64,000 nucleotides of DNA from Sciurus carolinensis (lineage: Eukaryota; Chordata; Mammalia; Rodentia; Sciuridae), in NCBI RefSeq assembly GCF_902686445.1, contig NC_062214.1:42417454-42481453 (forward strand). Reading direction: 5' to 3'. Both the position numbers and the translations under genes were made by a program. Below are positions 35,331 to 46,484 of this stretch, piece after piece; the stretch's first letter is position 1; the number at the start of each line of letters is the position of its first letter. A model generated the notes under the pieces. The model worked only from the letters and a program-made list of their open reading frames with translations. It searched no databases and had not been told where the DNA came from.

Positions 35331-35621
35331 GTCTTGTATCATTTTGTTATTAATTCTCCTTTCAACGTACAGACTGTATAGTTTATGTGTGTATGTGTGC
35401 TAATCAGTAATGCTGCTGTTACTAAATCTCAGTTATTACCTTTTAATTGGGTATGAATATTAGTATATTACATTTTCTTTAGAAAATAAAATCAGCTAAG
35501 GGGAAATTAATTTTGACTGTATTTTAAAAGAAATAAAAATCAGACTCAGGAGGACCCCCAACCATTATTTATGACTTATCCTCCAAGTTTTCTCTGAAAT
35601 AAATTGATATTCCAGATTTTT

Positions 35622-35724
35622 TAATATCTTAATTTTATTTATTTCTATGTGTGCTGAGGATTGAACCCAGTGCCTTATGCATGCTAGGCAACCGCTCTAC
35701 CACTGAGCTACAACCCCAGCCCCA
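35622..35724 (-). mobile_element. ID SINE with target-site duplication
   Basis: 'gctgaggattgaacccagt' to 'ctgagctacaaccccagcc'. Flanked by atattccagattttt at 35607-35621 and 35725-35739, a perfect 15-bp duplication, so relatively young. Confidence 0.95.
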
Positions 35725-35739
35725 ATATTCCAGATTTTT

Positions 35740-36989
35740 AACATCCTTCGGGATGTCCAGTTTCTTCTACACACAGAGATGGAGGGATTTTTTTTACTCA
35801 GCAAGGAAACTTTTATTTTCCTTTTGTTTTTCTTTTTCCTCAGGGGAAAATATTTTCCCTCTCATTAAATTTTATGGTTGGTGAAGATTTTCATATATTA
35901 GCCAAAAAAAGTTTTCACTAAGTAAAATACTGAACCAAAACCATTTGAAAATGTATTCCTGGCCAGGAAGATACTGCAACCAACCCCGGGAAGTTTCTGA
36001 CCTCAGGAAAATCAAAAGGAGCCTTGGTCAGCCAAGAAGGGAAACTTGCAGAACCCAGGCCTCCCTTTCTGCTCTTTTTTTTCTCTGAGAGGCTGGAAGT
36101 GGAATCACAGTTTATTTGTTGAATATGCTTTTTGTTTCTTGTAACCATGGTGTCTCGTTTAGTGGAGTGTTTCTTAGGTCAGGCTACTGCTGAGCCAATA
36201 TTTATCATTTTAGAAATTTCCATGAGTCATAAATGAAACCCGCAATCCACTGCACCTTCTATGGGTGTTTCTTTCCTAGAGCCGTTTCAAATGAAAGGGG
36301 CGGGAGGGAATGGGGAACCTAGAACCCAACACTTGGCTTTCATCAGAACTCACGTACACTTTCTCCTTCTTGGAGGATCCTTCTCTGACATTTCAGAGGT
36401 ATGCTACCTGCCACCAGACGTACCCTTCCTGCCTAACAGCCCAGAACTCTCTGTCCAGGGCCAGGTCTGGGCTGGGCAAGTTAGGAATCTTTAGAGTTTG
36501 GTGAAGAGGAAGTGACTCACTGGAGGAAGGGTTTCCTGCAGGATCAAGAATAAAAATGAGCAAGTGATTCCTAACACTTCCAGCATGGAAAGTTTCACCA
36601 GGGGACCATCTCTTAATGACTGGCCCTAAATTTACTGATCTCTTTCCCCCACTACCACCCTAAAGAAAAAAAAATAGGAGGACTGATTCCAGGATGTTAC
36701 TGTTGGCCTCATTTGCATGTGAGAGTGTGAGAAGTTAATGCTGTTTGGTCCCTTTGTACCAATCAGTTCCCTTTCCCCGAGTGTGGATAGCTGAGGGAAT
36801 CCCATTAGTCTGTAGGCTAGATCATTACGGTAATTAATTGATTTTTCTGTATAAAAATGCTTTGAATCTAGAGCCCAAATCTTAAGAGTTTATGAATAAA
36901 AATTCAAGTGCTGTAGTATGGTTAGAATAGGATACTCTACAATTTGCTAAGATTATGCTAAGTACTCAACAAATCTTTGTTTGTTTGCT
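35740..36989. other. Intergenic, repeat-poor
   Basis: No gene recognised. Around 36700-36860 are an octamer motif (atttgcat, about 36712-36719), a CCAAT (about 36759-36763) and 'ggtaattaattga'; a control element is possible but unsupported. Confidence 0.35.
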
Positions 36990-37075
36990 TTTTTGGGGGG
37001 GCTGCTGGGGATGGAACCCAGGGCATCACACATGCCAAGCTCATGCTCTACCACTGGCTACATTGCAGCCTCAGT
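36990..37075 (-). mobile_element. ID SINE, degraded
   Basis: 'gctggggatggaacccaggg', 'catgctctaccactggctac'. Confidence 0.82.
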
Positions 37076-37134
37076 AAATCTTCTGTAGAGTGCAGGTGTC
37101 ACATCTCAGAGCGAAAGAGGTTAAACTCATCAAC

Positions 37135-37235
37135 ACCTTCAGTTTCCAGGTGAGGACACGGAAGTCCAGAGAGGTACATCTTGCAGATGTCAACGCCTGT
37201 CAAGATTAGAACTTGTGACATCCAGACTGAAACAC
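37135..37235 (-). mobile_element. MIR remnant
   Basis: 'ttccaggtgaggacacggaa', 'gtccagagaggtacatct'. Confidence 0.5.
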
Positions 37236-37784
37236 CTCATTGAGGGACTGCTGATAGAAATACTGGAGACTTAGTGGTAAAAACAAAACGTATATTAAAA
37301 GGCATTCAGATTTCATATCATGGCCATAGCTCTTTGCTTCTGTTTCTGGTGACTATAACTGAGTTCCCTCACGAAAAAGCACTGTGTTTCTTTGACTGAA
37401 TCATTGTTTGTCATTCCTCCTCCATGCCCAGAAGGAAGGAGAAATAGAAGTAAGTCAGATCAGCTCCCCCACCCACAAAGAAAACAAAATGAACTATAAA
37501 TTCATTTCTATATCTATCTTACACATCTTAGTTCAGGGAGTCTAATATTTTGGTAGGAACATGTGTTCTCTTCCTCTAAACCTCTGAGTGACTCTCTAGT
37601 CCTCTCTTCTGTATTCCTATTGGCAAACACAAGTGAGAAAGCTTGTCAGTAACACTCATTTTCCTCCTCTGTGGACATCTCCCTAGTCAGATCTATCCCA
37701 CCAGTTAAGATCTTGAGAATTCCCAAGGGAACCCTGTCCAAGTTCATCTTAGCATTGATCTATTTTCACTTGTGATCTCCCTGT

Positions 37785-37890
37785 GGCAGGGCCCATGATT
37801 TATTCATCTTGGTATTCCTGGTTGTTAGCATGGCCACAACTGGCACACAGTAGAACCTCAGTAAACATCCGTCAAATCTAACTGAAAAAA
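37785..37890 (+). mobile_element. L2 3'-end remnant
   Basis: 'ggcagggcccatgatttatt', 'ctggcacacagtagaacctc', 'agtaaacatccgtcaaatc'. Confidence 0.6.
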
Positions 37891-37964
37891 TTTCAAAGGG
37901 GCATTCCATTGTGAATGTAAACAAGATACTGGATTTTTGCTTCCAAACACAAGCTTGCTTGCTT

Positions 37965-38420
37965 GATTATTTATTTATTTATTTTTGCAGTAGTGGTGAC
38001 TGAAGTTAGGGGCATGCTACTACTGAGCTACATTCCCAGTCCTTTTAAAAAAAATTATTTTTTAAATTTTAAAAATTTGTTCTAGTGCATTTATGTATCT
38101 TGATAAGTCATACATAAATGGAGTATAGTTTTTCATTTTTCTGATTGTACAGATTGATGGATCACATCAGTCATGTAGTCATTCATGTGCATGAGGTAAT
38201 AATGTTTCACTCTACTACCCTTCCTACCCCCATACCTGTTCCCCTCCCTTCACTCCCTCTATCTAATCTAAAGTAACTCTATTCTTCCCAGTTCTTTTTA
38301 GGTTTTATTTTGAGACAGAGTCTCATTAAATTGCCCAGGCTGACCATGAACTTTCGATCCTCCTGCCTCAGCCTCCCTAGTCAATGAGATTATAAGTGTG
38401 CCCACTATTCCCAGCCAAGT
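37965..38420 (-). mobile_element. Composite ID+B1-like SINE interrupted by an L1 fragment
   Basis: ID half at 37965-38046 ('ggcatgctactactgagct'), B1-like half at 38285-38420 ('gagacagagtctcattaaat', 'ctcctgcctcagcctcccta'). The L1 piece is at 38047-38284. Confidence 0.85.
38047..38284 (-). mobile_element. Short L1 3' UTR fragment inserted in a SINE
   Basis: 'gtcatacataaatggagtat', 'cactctactacccttcctac', 'ctatctaatctaaagtaac' match the antisense squirrel-type L1 3' UTR. Flanked by ttcccagtcctttt (38033-38046) and ttcccagttctttt (38285-38298), 13 of 14 matching. Confidence 0.8.
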
Positions 38421-38789
38421 TTTTATTTTTTAACACTTTGCTCCTCTGTTTCATACAAGAAATCTGGGTGGTTTTTTAATAGATGATGGAATTATAAAAA
38501 GAATCATTTTTTAAAATCTATTTTTAAAGACTAGACTGCTCAGATACCTATGTGGTTAGTATGTATTAGACTGAACCACAACTCCTATTTTTGTAGGTCA
38601 AAGGTAATTGAACATTATCAATAGAAAAGTGTTTAACCTAACATAAATAAAAAATAATATAACAACAAATCCATTGTTTAACACTGAGGCTATAGTTCAG
38701 GTTTTTATTAATCGCTCAATTTCCTCACCATGGTACCTATAGCTATACATACATGATAACCTCATAGCTTCATCCAGGGTACATACCCT

Positions 38790-39180
38790 AGCTCCTCAGG
38801 CCCCAGCCAGTCTTCTTTCTGTTCTTTGAACACACCAAAGTCATTTCCTCCATCTGGAATGTTTCCCCCAGACCTTTACTTGGCTGTGTTCTTCCTAAAA
38901 TTTAACTCCCAGATAAAAATCCTACCTTTTCATAGAAAATGTCTCTGAAATACTTGTTTCAAAAGTAAAACTTCTCTGAGAACCATTTAATTAGCACCCT
39001 TTCACCCTCAGTTATCCTCTCTCACATTCTCACATCATCCAGTTTTATTGTCAACAGAGCACTTATCATTCATAACCCGTGCTTTTGTGTTTAGTTGTGT
39101 GTCAATCTCTGGCACACTAAGATTAAAGTTCATGATAGATAGCAAGAACCTTGTCCATTTCACTCATGGCTCCGAACGGA
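38790..39180 (+). mobile_element. L2 LINE remnant
   Basis: 'ccatctggaatgtttccccc', 'acatcatccagttttattg', 'gagcacttatcattcataac', 'gcaagaaccttgtccatttc' are in L2 3' order. Confidence 0.75.
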
Positions 39181-39377
39181 GTATGTACAAAACTAATATT
39201 GAAATAATGAATTCCATAGTTAATTTTTAAAAAGTAGCAGAATCAGGTTATTATTTCTTCAATATTTCCTTCCTTGTTTCACTAATTCCATAATCTGGAT
39301 TCCTTTGTACAGCCTTTTCCCCTTTATCTTCCATGCCTTGAATTTTCTCTAAATTTTTTGCTTCTCTCATTTTTCCC

Positions 39378-39466
39378 CCTTTTATGGGGGGGTGGTATTG
39401 GAGACCAAACCCAGGGCCTTGCATATGTTAGGCGAATGCTCTATTAACTCAACTCTGCCCCCTCTT
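39378..39466 (-). mobile_element. ID SINE, degraded
   Basis: 'gagaccaaacccagggcctt', 'gttaggcgaatgctctatta'. Confidence 0.8.
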
Positions 39467-41049
39467 TGCATTTCTTTATACTGTCTTGATACCTTCCAGG
39501 TTAATTCCTTGATCCCAACGTTTGACTCATATCCTTATTTTGGATATATCCAGGCTGTTTCCCAATCCATTCACTGAATCTTTTATTTCTACAAAAATAA
39601 TTTATATTCCTAATGTCCCCAATTCTTCCATAGCTGCTTATTCCTGCCCTGGTTTATCAGTATCTTTCCTTCTCTGAGAATATTTATTATGCTCATTTTA
39701 ATTTCTTGCCCTCCTTTTTCTTCTGCTTGAGTTTATTTAGTTTGTTGTCTTTCTTTAGATTTCTCCTATGTCTCATGATCTTCATCCATGGACTTGAGAT
39801 GTTTCCTTACTTGGCTTTTACAGAATACCTGGGGAGAGAGGAAATTGGTGCAGCTCCTGGCAAGTCTAGGGGAGACAGGTAGGGAGGCTGGTAGCCACTG
39901 ACGTTGGAATCTGGGCTTAACCTCCTACCTCAACCAGGAGCTCCTGTCCCTTTCAGATGTCTTCCTGTTTCCTCTCCCCTCTCTGTTCCAGGATATTATC
40001 ATTCAGTCATCAAACTTGGGGAAGTGAGGGAAAGCTCTGGGCCTCTGCAGTCCACTTGAATTTGTCATCTCCCCACACCCAAGCAGGGCTTCAAGGCAGC
40101 CTTAGTATTATCTGGCAGTCTCTGGGGAGATGTCTTGTAGATTTGGAGGTTTTTCAGTCCTGTAGTAGCAGTGGGGGAGACAGTGGTCTATAGAGTAGTA
40201 GGACAGGGTGAGAGAAAAATGGGTCCTCATCAGAGAGTTCACCATGACCAACCTGTTGCTGTGACATGGCTTTCCTTTCCTGTTATTTTCCTCCTGTTCT
40301 TTCACACCATGTAAATTAGTCTTTATATTTTTCCTGAAATTTCTTCTGATCTTTAAGAGAAGCCCTTTTGTTTTATACATTAATGTTTTGCTGTGAAATG
40401 TCTACTTACTTCATTCCTACTGTTGATTTTGCAGCCTGTGATGACGCTCAACCCTTGAGCTTCTTTGCATTCAGAAGAGTTTGAATTCATTTTGTTTATC
40501 CTTAAACCAAAATACTTGGTTCCCTTTATTGACTGTTTCTGAATCTTTCATGGCTCATTTTCCTTCAGAGGTATAACTCCCAGATCTGAATTATAGAATG
40601 TAGCATGCTTATGAAAATGGGATGGATCCCCAAGACACAGTTTAACGAATGTATAAAACTGCACTCCTATGTGTTTTTGAGACCAGTTGTACTTTAAAAA
40701 AAATGTTCTACATTGGAAAGTTCTGAAAGATTTTATGCTATCAATAAGCAGTGAGATACCAACTCTGAGGTTGGTGTGTATATGTCTGTGTGTGAGGAAC
40801 TGTGGGATTGTTCATTTATCCCTAAACTGGGCTTCCTTTGGAACACTTCCCAAAGACTCTGGAAACATCTAGTTTAACAGATGTGCTTCAGAGGAGTGCA
40901 TGAGCTCCTGCAGTTTATAGGCCAAGTTTTATGAATTGGAATAAATATGTATCTTTCCAGAGAGGGGAGCTTAGACTTTTTGTAAGACTCTCAAAGGGAA
41001 CTCCAAGAACAGTTAAGAAGTATTGGCCAAGATTTCGTGCCATGGAACC
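39467..41049. other. Intergenic, pyrimidine-rich, no recognised feature
   Basis: 39480-39800 is T-rich and may be a very old LINE relic; no family could be named. No gene. Confidence 0.35.
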
Positions 41050-41455
41050 ATCCCTGGTGCCCATTAATGAATAAATAGATAAAGAAAATGTGGTATATAG
41101 ACACAATGGAGCCATAAAGAATGGAATCATGTCATTTGCAGGAAAATGGATAGAACTGTAGATCATAATGGTAAGGGAAATAAACCAGACTCAAATAATG
41201 CATGTTTTCCCTCATATGTACAATCTAGGGGGTAATCTAGCAATCTAGGGGGTAAAAGACAACAGGAAAGTAATAGAGGGCTATTAGAGAAGAGGAAAGG
41301 GATGAGGGATTTCCCTCCCCCATCCTTAGGGGATGGTTGGGAGGGCAATGTGGGTGAGTGTGATCAAAGTATGTTATTTGCATGTAAGAGCATGTCACAA
41401 TGAAATCCATTATTTTGTGTAGTTAAAATGCAGTAAAAAATGAAAAAAAGATTGT
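41050..41455 (+). mobile_element. L1 3' end (ORF2 tail and 3' UTR)
   Basis: 'gaaaatgtggtatatagaca', 'aatcatgtcatttgcaggaa', 'gttttccctcatatgtac', A-rich tail near 41440. Contains a local duplication of 'caatctagggggtaa' (41220-41256). Confidence 0.85.
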
Positions 41456-41714
41456 TATGCTACTTTCTTTTCCATTTTCTCCTGGTTTACCTTAAGAAGT
41501 GCACTATTATCTGAAAAAAACACATGGAATTGTTAAACATTATAAAAAAGAGTAGCATAGGACTTTTACTCTACCTTAAAGACTAATAATAGAGAAATCA
41601 ATGTTATCATGTGATACTGTATCACTCCATTGAATATACTCAAATATATTTAGCCTTTACCAAAAATAGATGCCAGGGCCCTTGAGGAGGCATGATCCAT
41701 TATGAACAGGCTGT

Positions 41715-41784
41715 GGGCAGTAAGTAATGTCGAGAACATATTTTCTTCAGGGCAGTAAGTAATGTTGAGAACATATTTTCTTCA
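41715..41784. repeat. 35-bp tandem duplication
   Basis: Two adjacent copies starting gggcagtaagtaatgt (41715-41749, 41750-41784) differing at one base (c/t). Confidence 0.93.
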
Positions 41785-42953
41785 GCTTCCATTAGTTTTA
41801 GCATTAACACATTTCTGTTATGTTAGGGAAGCACCAAAAGACACCTCAGTTCTCTTCATCTTCCTTACTAGTGATGTGTCATGTGGCCTAATGGTAAGGG
41901 TCATGAACTTAGAGCAAATTGCTTACACCTCTGGGTATAAGGAACATCTCTTAGCCTATCTCACCAGAAGGAGACCAATAATATCCACCTATGGTAGTTA
42001 TCACTAGATATCTCCCAATATCCATTTTCCCCTTCTTCCTTAGTAAAGGAACCCCAATTTTACAGCTAAGCATACTACTGGTCAGGGCAGAGACCACATT
42101 TCCCAGCCTATGACTGAGTTCTGGTCACTGAGATAAAAGTGGCAACCCTGTACTTCTGGGAAGTTTTCTTAAAAAGGGAGGGGTGCCCTTTTTACCTTTT
42201 CTTCCTTATTACTGCTTAGAATGTGCAAGTAACAGCTGGTGTTCTAGCAGCTATTGTGGACCATTAGGTGACTTAGGGAAAGGAAATTATACACAACAGG
42301 ATACAAACAACAGAATAGAGACTATCTCAAACACTAGCAAGTCAATATACCAAATCCGAGTTATGCCTCCGCATTTTTTTTTGTAAGTAAAATAAATTTC
42401 ACAAATCAAATAGTGGCTTAAACTACTGTTTTGAAGTCTTGACAACATACATTTAAAAGATGCAAACAGGCTCAACAATACATACAGAAGTACACCTTGT
42501 TTTTATTCATTCATTCAACAGTGTATCTTGGGGATCTACCTATGTGGTCATTTTTCAAAAACACGGTACATTCTTTCACATTCATTTTGAATAGTCTGAA
42601 CTCATTTAGTCTAGCTTTAAACCAAATATTTGACTCCCTTATTTGTCATAAGTCATAAGGCTGGTCTCTGAAACATTGTTTGTGATAGGTATGCATTGGA
42701 AATAACCTAAATGGTTATCAGTAGGGGAAAGAGTATGAATAACAATTACAATAACAAGCTACAGGACACTACAGACCAGCATAAAACCATTAAAAAAGAA
42801 CACCATCAAAAGCAAAACACATGCATAAGGCATACTTATCTGTAAGGCTATACCACAAATTAACATCAGTGGTTACCTCTGAGAAGGGGACTGAGATTAT
42901 AGGAAAGTAAAGTAGGTACTTAAAGAGTTTTCTTTTGTCGTACTATTTGAATC
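41785..42953. other. Intergenic, mostly unrecognised
   Basis: Contains an ancient element-like stretch near 42085-42190 ('accacatttcccagcctatg') similar to 6975-7045, and the source-like copy of a 37-mer at 42317-42353. Confidence 0.35.
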
Positions 42954-43204
42954 TTATTTTCATGCACAGAGACTATCTCAAACACTAGCAAGTCAATATA
43001 CCAACTCTGAGCAGTACTGGGGATTGAACACAGGGCTTCACACATATTAGGTAAGCACTGTATCACTGAGCTATACCCCCAACCCTTTTTAGTTTTGAGA
43101 CATAGTCTTGCTAAGTTGCCAAGGTTGGCCTCAAACTTGTGATCTTCCTACCTCAGCCTTCTGAGTAGCTGGGATTACAGGTGTTGACCACCATGTCCAG
43201 CTTG
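42954..43204 (-). mobile_element. Composite ID+B1-like SINE with extra local sequence at its 3' side
   Basis: SINE body from 'cagtactggggattgaacac' to 'ccaccatgtccagctt', flanked by tttgaatc (42946-42953 and 43205-43212). Between the left duplication and the SINE lie about 55 bp that include an exact copy (42968-43004) of 42317-42353. Confidence 0.8.
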
Positions 43205-43584
43205 TTTGAATCAGGTGTAATGAGAATATATTCATGTCTTACTGACATGATTAAAATTATTTTTTAAAGACTGTAGTCTTTAATAAGGGCAGGGTATTAA
43301 AAAGAAGCATATTTGTAGGGAGACAGGGGTGAGACTTTAGATTTTTTTTTTTTTTAATGCTGTATTCCAACAGGGTTATTTCTCTGGCAAAGGAAAAATT
43401 TCCAGACAACCTATTAACCCATGTCTCTGCAAGCTCCTCATTAATGTATAATTTATTTTTCCTTGCCACTCACATTAATGGTTTTAAATAAAAGTGCTTC
43501 TAAGTTCACAGACTGTTAACTATGCAAATGTTTTCTAAATGAAAGACGGAATACACTCATCTCCTATTTAAGAAGAGATTTTAT

Positions 43585-43915
43585 GTGCTATAGTTAGTTC
43601 AGGCTGCTTTAAAGAATATCATACCATAGAGTTGGTTTATCAACAATAGAAATATTTTTCATAGTTCTGGAGGCTGGGGAAGTTCAAGATGAAGGCACCA
43701 GTAGACTCAGTGTTTGGTGAGGGACCATTTCCTGGTTCATAGCAGCCTCTGTGTGCCGACACTGGTAGAAGGGGCAAAGGAGTCTCGGTCTGGAACACTA
43801 ATCCCATTCCTGGAGGATCTGTCCTCATAACTTAACCATATCCTAAAGGCCCACGTCCAAATACCATTGCACTGGGGATAAGACTTCTGTATTTGAACTG
43901 GGTGGGGGGCACAAA
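43585..43915 (-). mobile_element. MLT1-type MaLR LTR
   Basis: 'catagttctggaggctgggg', 'aagttcaagatgaaggcacc', 'actcagtgtttggtgaggga', 'aacactaatcccattcctgg', 'caaataccattgcactgggg' in reverse MLT1 order. Confidence 0.87.
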
Positions 43916-44329
43916 AATAGTCTAAAGCATTTTGCTAAAACTTTTTCCCTTCGTGGGATGAGGGGGGCAAATATCAAGAACACTTAAGTGTACACCGAGG
44001 CTATGGGCAGAAGCTGAAGTTCAATGGAACCTCAAGAAAACGAGAGTTCTTAGGCCACGATGAAGTGATATGGAATTTTACCTGATCTATCCTAAAACAT
44101 CTTCTGATACCGGTTAACTTACCGAACAAACATTAAACTATAATGTATGAAGGGTTAGGTCAGTTCATATAAGATGCATTTTAAATATCTCTCGACCTCA
44201 AGCAACTCCCAGCCTAATTTAGTGGTAGTGGCAAATATATTGGAGTGTGCTTATTTGTATATACAAACAAACAATTACAGAACTACATTTTATTAACAGT
44301 AGGGAAAACCCATAAAAACTTCATTCTGA

Positions 44330-44465
44330 AAATGTGGTTTGAGGACAAGAGGCATCTGCATCTTCTGGTGGCATCTGAGACTGCACCCCTAAATTCCTGA
44401 GTCTGCATTTTTTTAACAAGATCCCCAGGCAATCTGGATGCTAAGATTCTAGAATTGATGAACTG
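44330..44465 (-). mobile_element. MER5A-like DNA transposon remnant
   Basis: 'ggcatctgcatcttctgg', 'gagtctgcatttttttaac', 'gatccccaggcaatctggat'. Confidence 0.65.
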
Positions 44466-44961
44466 TGGGATTATAGAAGGGTTCACTATTGATTCCTTGG
44501 GAAGCAGTGAGGTGATGAGAACATTTAAGATTGAATAATGAGCAGATTTGTGATCATGGCAGTTAGAAAGAGCAAGAAGAGTATTGGAATGAGGTACAGG
44601 TGGACATTTTGGAAGATGTGGGACACATGTTAGAAAAGGTACACCAAGGCTATGGGCAGAAGCCACATACTTTGGACTTGCTGAACATTCTGGAGGAAGT
44701 CACAGAAAATTTTACGCAGGAAAGTAACAGGATCAAATTCTTATGCTTGGACACAATTGGTGGCAGAGTGGAGAATAAAATGCACAAGTGAGAGGCTGGA
44801 GGAGGCAGGCGTGTGTCCTTAAATGAGCACGCTCCAATTTTGGACTAGAAAGGAAGTCTCCTACTTGGTGGTGGTGGGGCGGGGGAAGGCAATGAGTCCC
44901 AGGCACACAAAAAACAAAGGTTCCAGATACAGCTGGATACAGATGGGTTCTTTCTCATTAG

Positions 44962-45118
44962 CCAGAGTTCTCAGAGTGAGCTCCAATCAACAACATGAGC
45001 ATTACCTAGGAAATATTAGAAATGCGAATTCTCAGGTCTCATCCTAGATGCACTAAGTCAGAAACTCACAAATCTGACTTGGAACAAAGTTATTCACGTG
45101 ATTCCAATGCCAATGTTC
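44962..45118 (-). mobile_element. MER5A-like DNA transposon remnant
   Basis: 'catgagcattacctaggaaa', 'tagaaatgcgaattctcagg', 'actaagtcagaaactcac', 'gtgattccaatgccaatg'. Confidence 0.75.
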
Positions 45119-46236
45119 TAACCTGCCAAAAATCCTGTAGCAAGTGGTAAAGGCTTAAAAATAACACAACTTACTGCCTTTAAAAAAAAAAAAGTAATGA
45201 GAAATGGGTTTTTATGTTGCGTGGGCAGAACAAAAGCCACATACATCCTAGATTTTATATAGCACGCAGGGGTGGGGGAAATACCAATCATCTTGTCCAA
45301 AAGGCTCATTTTGGAGAATTAAAATAGTTTTGGTATAGACCATGATGTTCTCGGTAGACTAAATTAAGTAAAACTTAATCATCCCAGTTGATTCTGCCTG
45401 TTCCCTTTATTCCCCACAAAAACACCCGCAGAAAAAACCTCGGGATTCCTAATATCCCTCTGAAAACTGTTTCTGCTGCAACCGCCCATTAGAAAAACAC
45501 AGTCCCAAATTAACACCTTCCAAAACGGATCAGCGGGCCAGGGTCCATCATTCCAAGGCAACGCTGCCATTTCCCAGCCACACCCCTGCGGGCCGTCGGC
45601 CTCCTCTCGGTTGTTCCCAAAGATAAATAAATCACTCCTTGTTTTCCAGACCTGAAATTAGCGGTGAGTCACAAAGCACTCTGAATGGCCACGGTCGCCT
45701 CGGGAAGGAGGAAAAATGTGCAGACTTTTCCTCTCACGCGAGGGCCCGACGTGCCGTGTTGGCCAATCAGAGGAGGGTGGCGGGAATCACACCAAAGTAG
45801 GTAAAAAATGCGGGATGCGGCCCCTCCGCCACGGCTGGGGCCTGGTTCCGCCGGTCGTCCAGCCAGTCCTCCCTCCCGTCCGCATCCTCCGGGGGCTGAG
45901 TCCATCCTCCGCCCCCAGCGTGCCCCTCACCCCCGCAAGCGGCGGTGCACACCTGGCCAGGTGGCTACTTCTATGAAAGGGCAACCGCTGCGCAGTGGGC
46001 GGGGCATCCTCTGGCCCCGCCCCATGGGGAGAGCCACTCCCTCTTAGTTCATCCTTTGCCCGCCCCTCGCCGGTAGGTGTCAGCCTAGGCTCCACCTCCT
46101 TGTCTTCAGGAGGGTTAGGGGACCCACTTACACTTCCAAAGACCCGGACGGTGAAGGGATACCAGCCCCCCAGCCCCAAGAAGGTGACCGAGGCCTCCCC
46201 ACAGTTGGGAGTCCCTGAGGGTCGCTGGAACGGGGC

Positions 46237-46280
46237 GTTGCCAGACCGACCGTTGCCAGGTCTGCCGGTTGCACAGCAAC
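46237..46280. promoter_or_regulatory. Cluster of RFX/X-box-like half-sites
   Basis: GTTGCC occurs at 46237-46242 and 46252-46257, followed by the inverted repeat GTTGC-aca-GCAAC at 46268-46280. RFX proteins bind paired GTTRCC/GGYAAC half-sites. Three such units in 44 bp is suggestive; function is unproven. Confidence 0.4.
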
Positions 46281-46322
46281 GGCGGGCGGTGCGTGACGTG
46301 CGCAACCGCGTTTGGGTGCGAG

Positions 46323-46358
46323 GCGCGCGCCCGCCCCCTGGCGCGCGCCCGCCCCCTG
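46323..46358. repeat. Perfect 18-bp tandem duplication with CTCF-like core
   Basis: Two identical adjacent copies of gcgcgcgcccgccccctg (46323-46340, 46341-46358). On the minus strand each copy reads CAGGGGGCGGGCGC, and the downstream copy extends to CTACCAGGGGGCGGG, resembling the CTCF core CCACCAGGGGGCGC. Binding is inference. Confidence 0.6.
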
Positions 46359-46389
46359 GTAGGCTCGCGCCGCCGCATCGGCTTCGCGC

Positions 46390-46484
46390 TTGGTCTCTTG
46401 GTCTCGGAGCTGCGAGGAGGACGCTCCGTAGACTCGGTGCGGGTCGGCTACCTTCCCCGTGTTCCTCAGACAGCCGCGGTGAAA
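46390..46484 (+). promoter_or_regulatory. DSTN: DSTN exon 1 5' UTR (left edge approximate)
   Basis: GC-rich leader preceding the ATG, ending GACAGCCGCGGTGAAA. The transcription start cannot be fixed by eye. The estimate places it just downstream of the duplicated GC-rich 18-mer at 46323-46358. There is no TATA box in the upstream 100 bp, as is usual for a ubiquitously expressed CpG-island gene. Confidence 0.5.
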
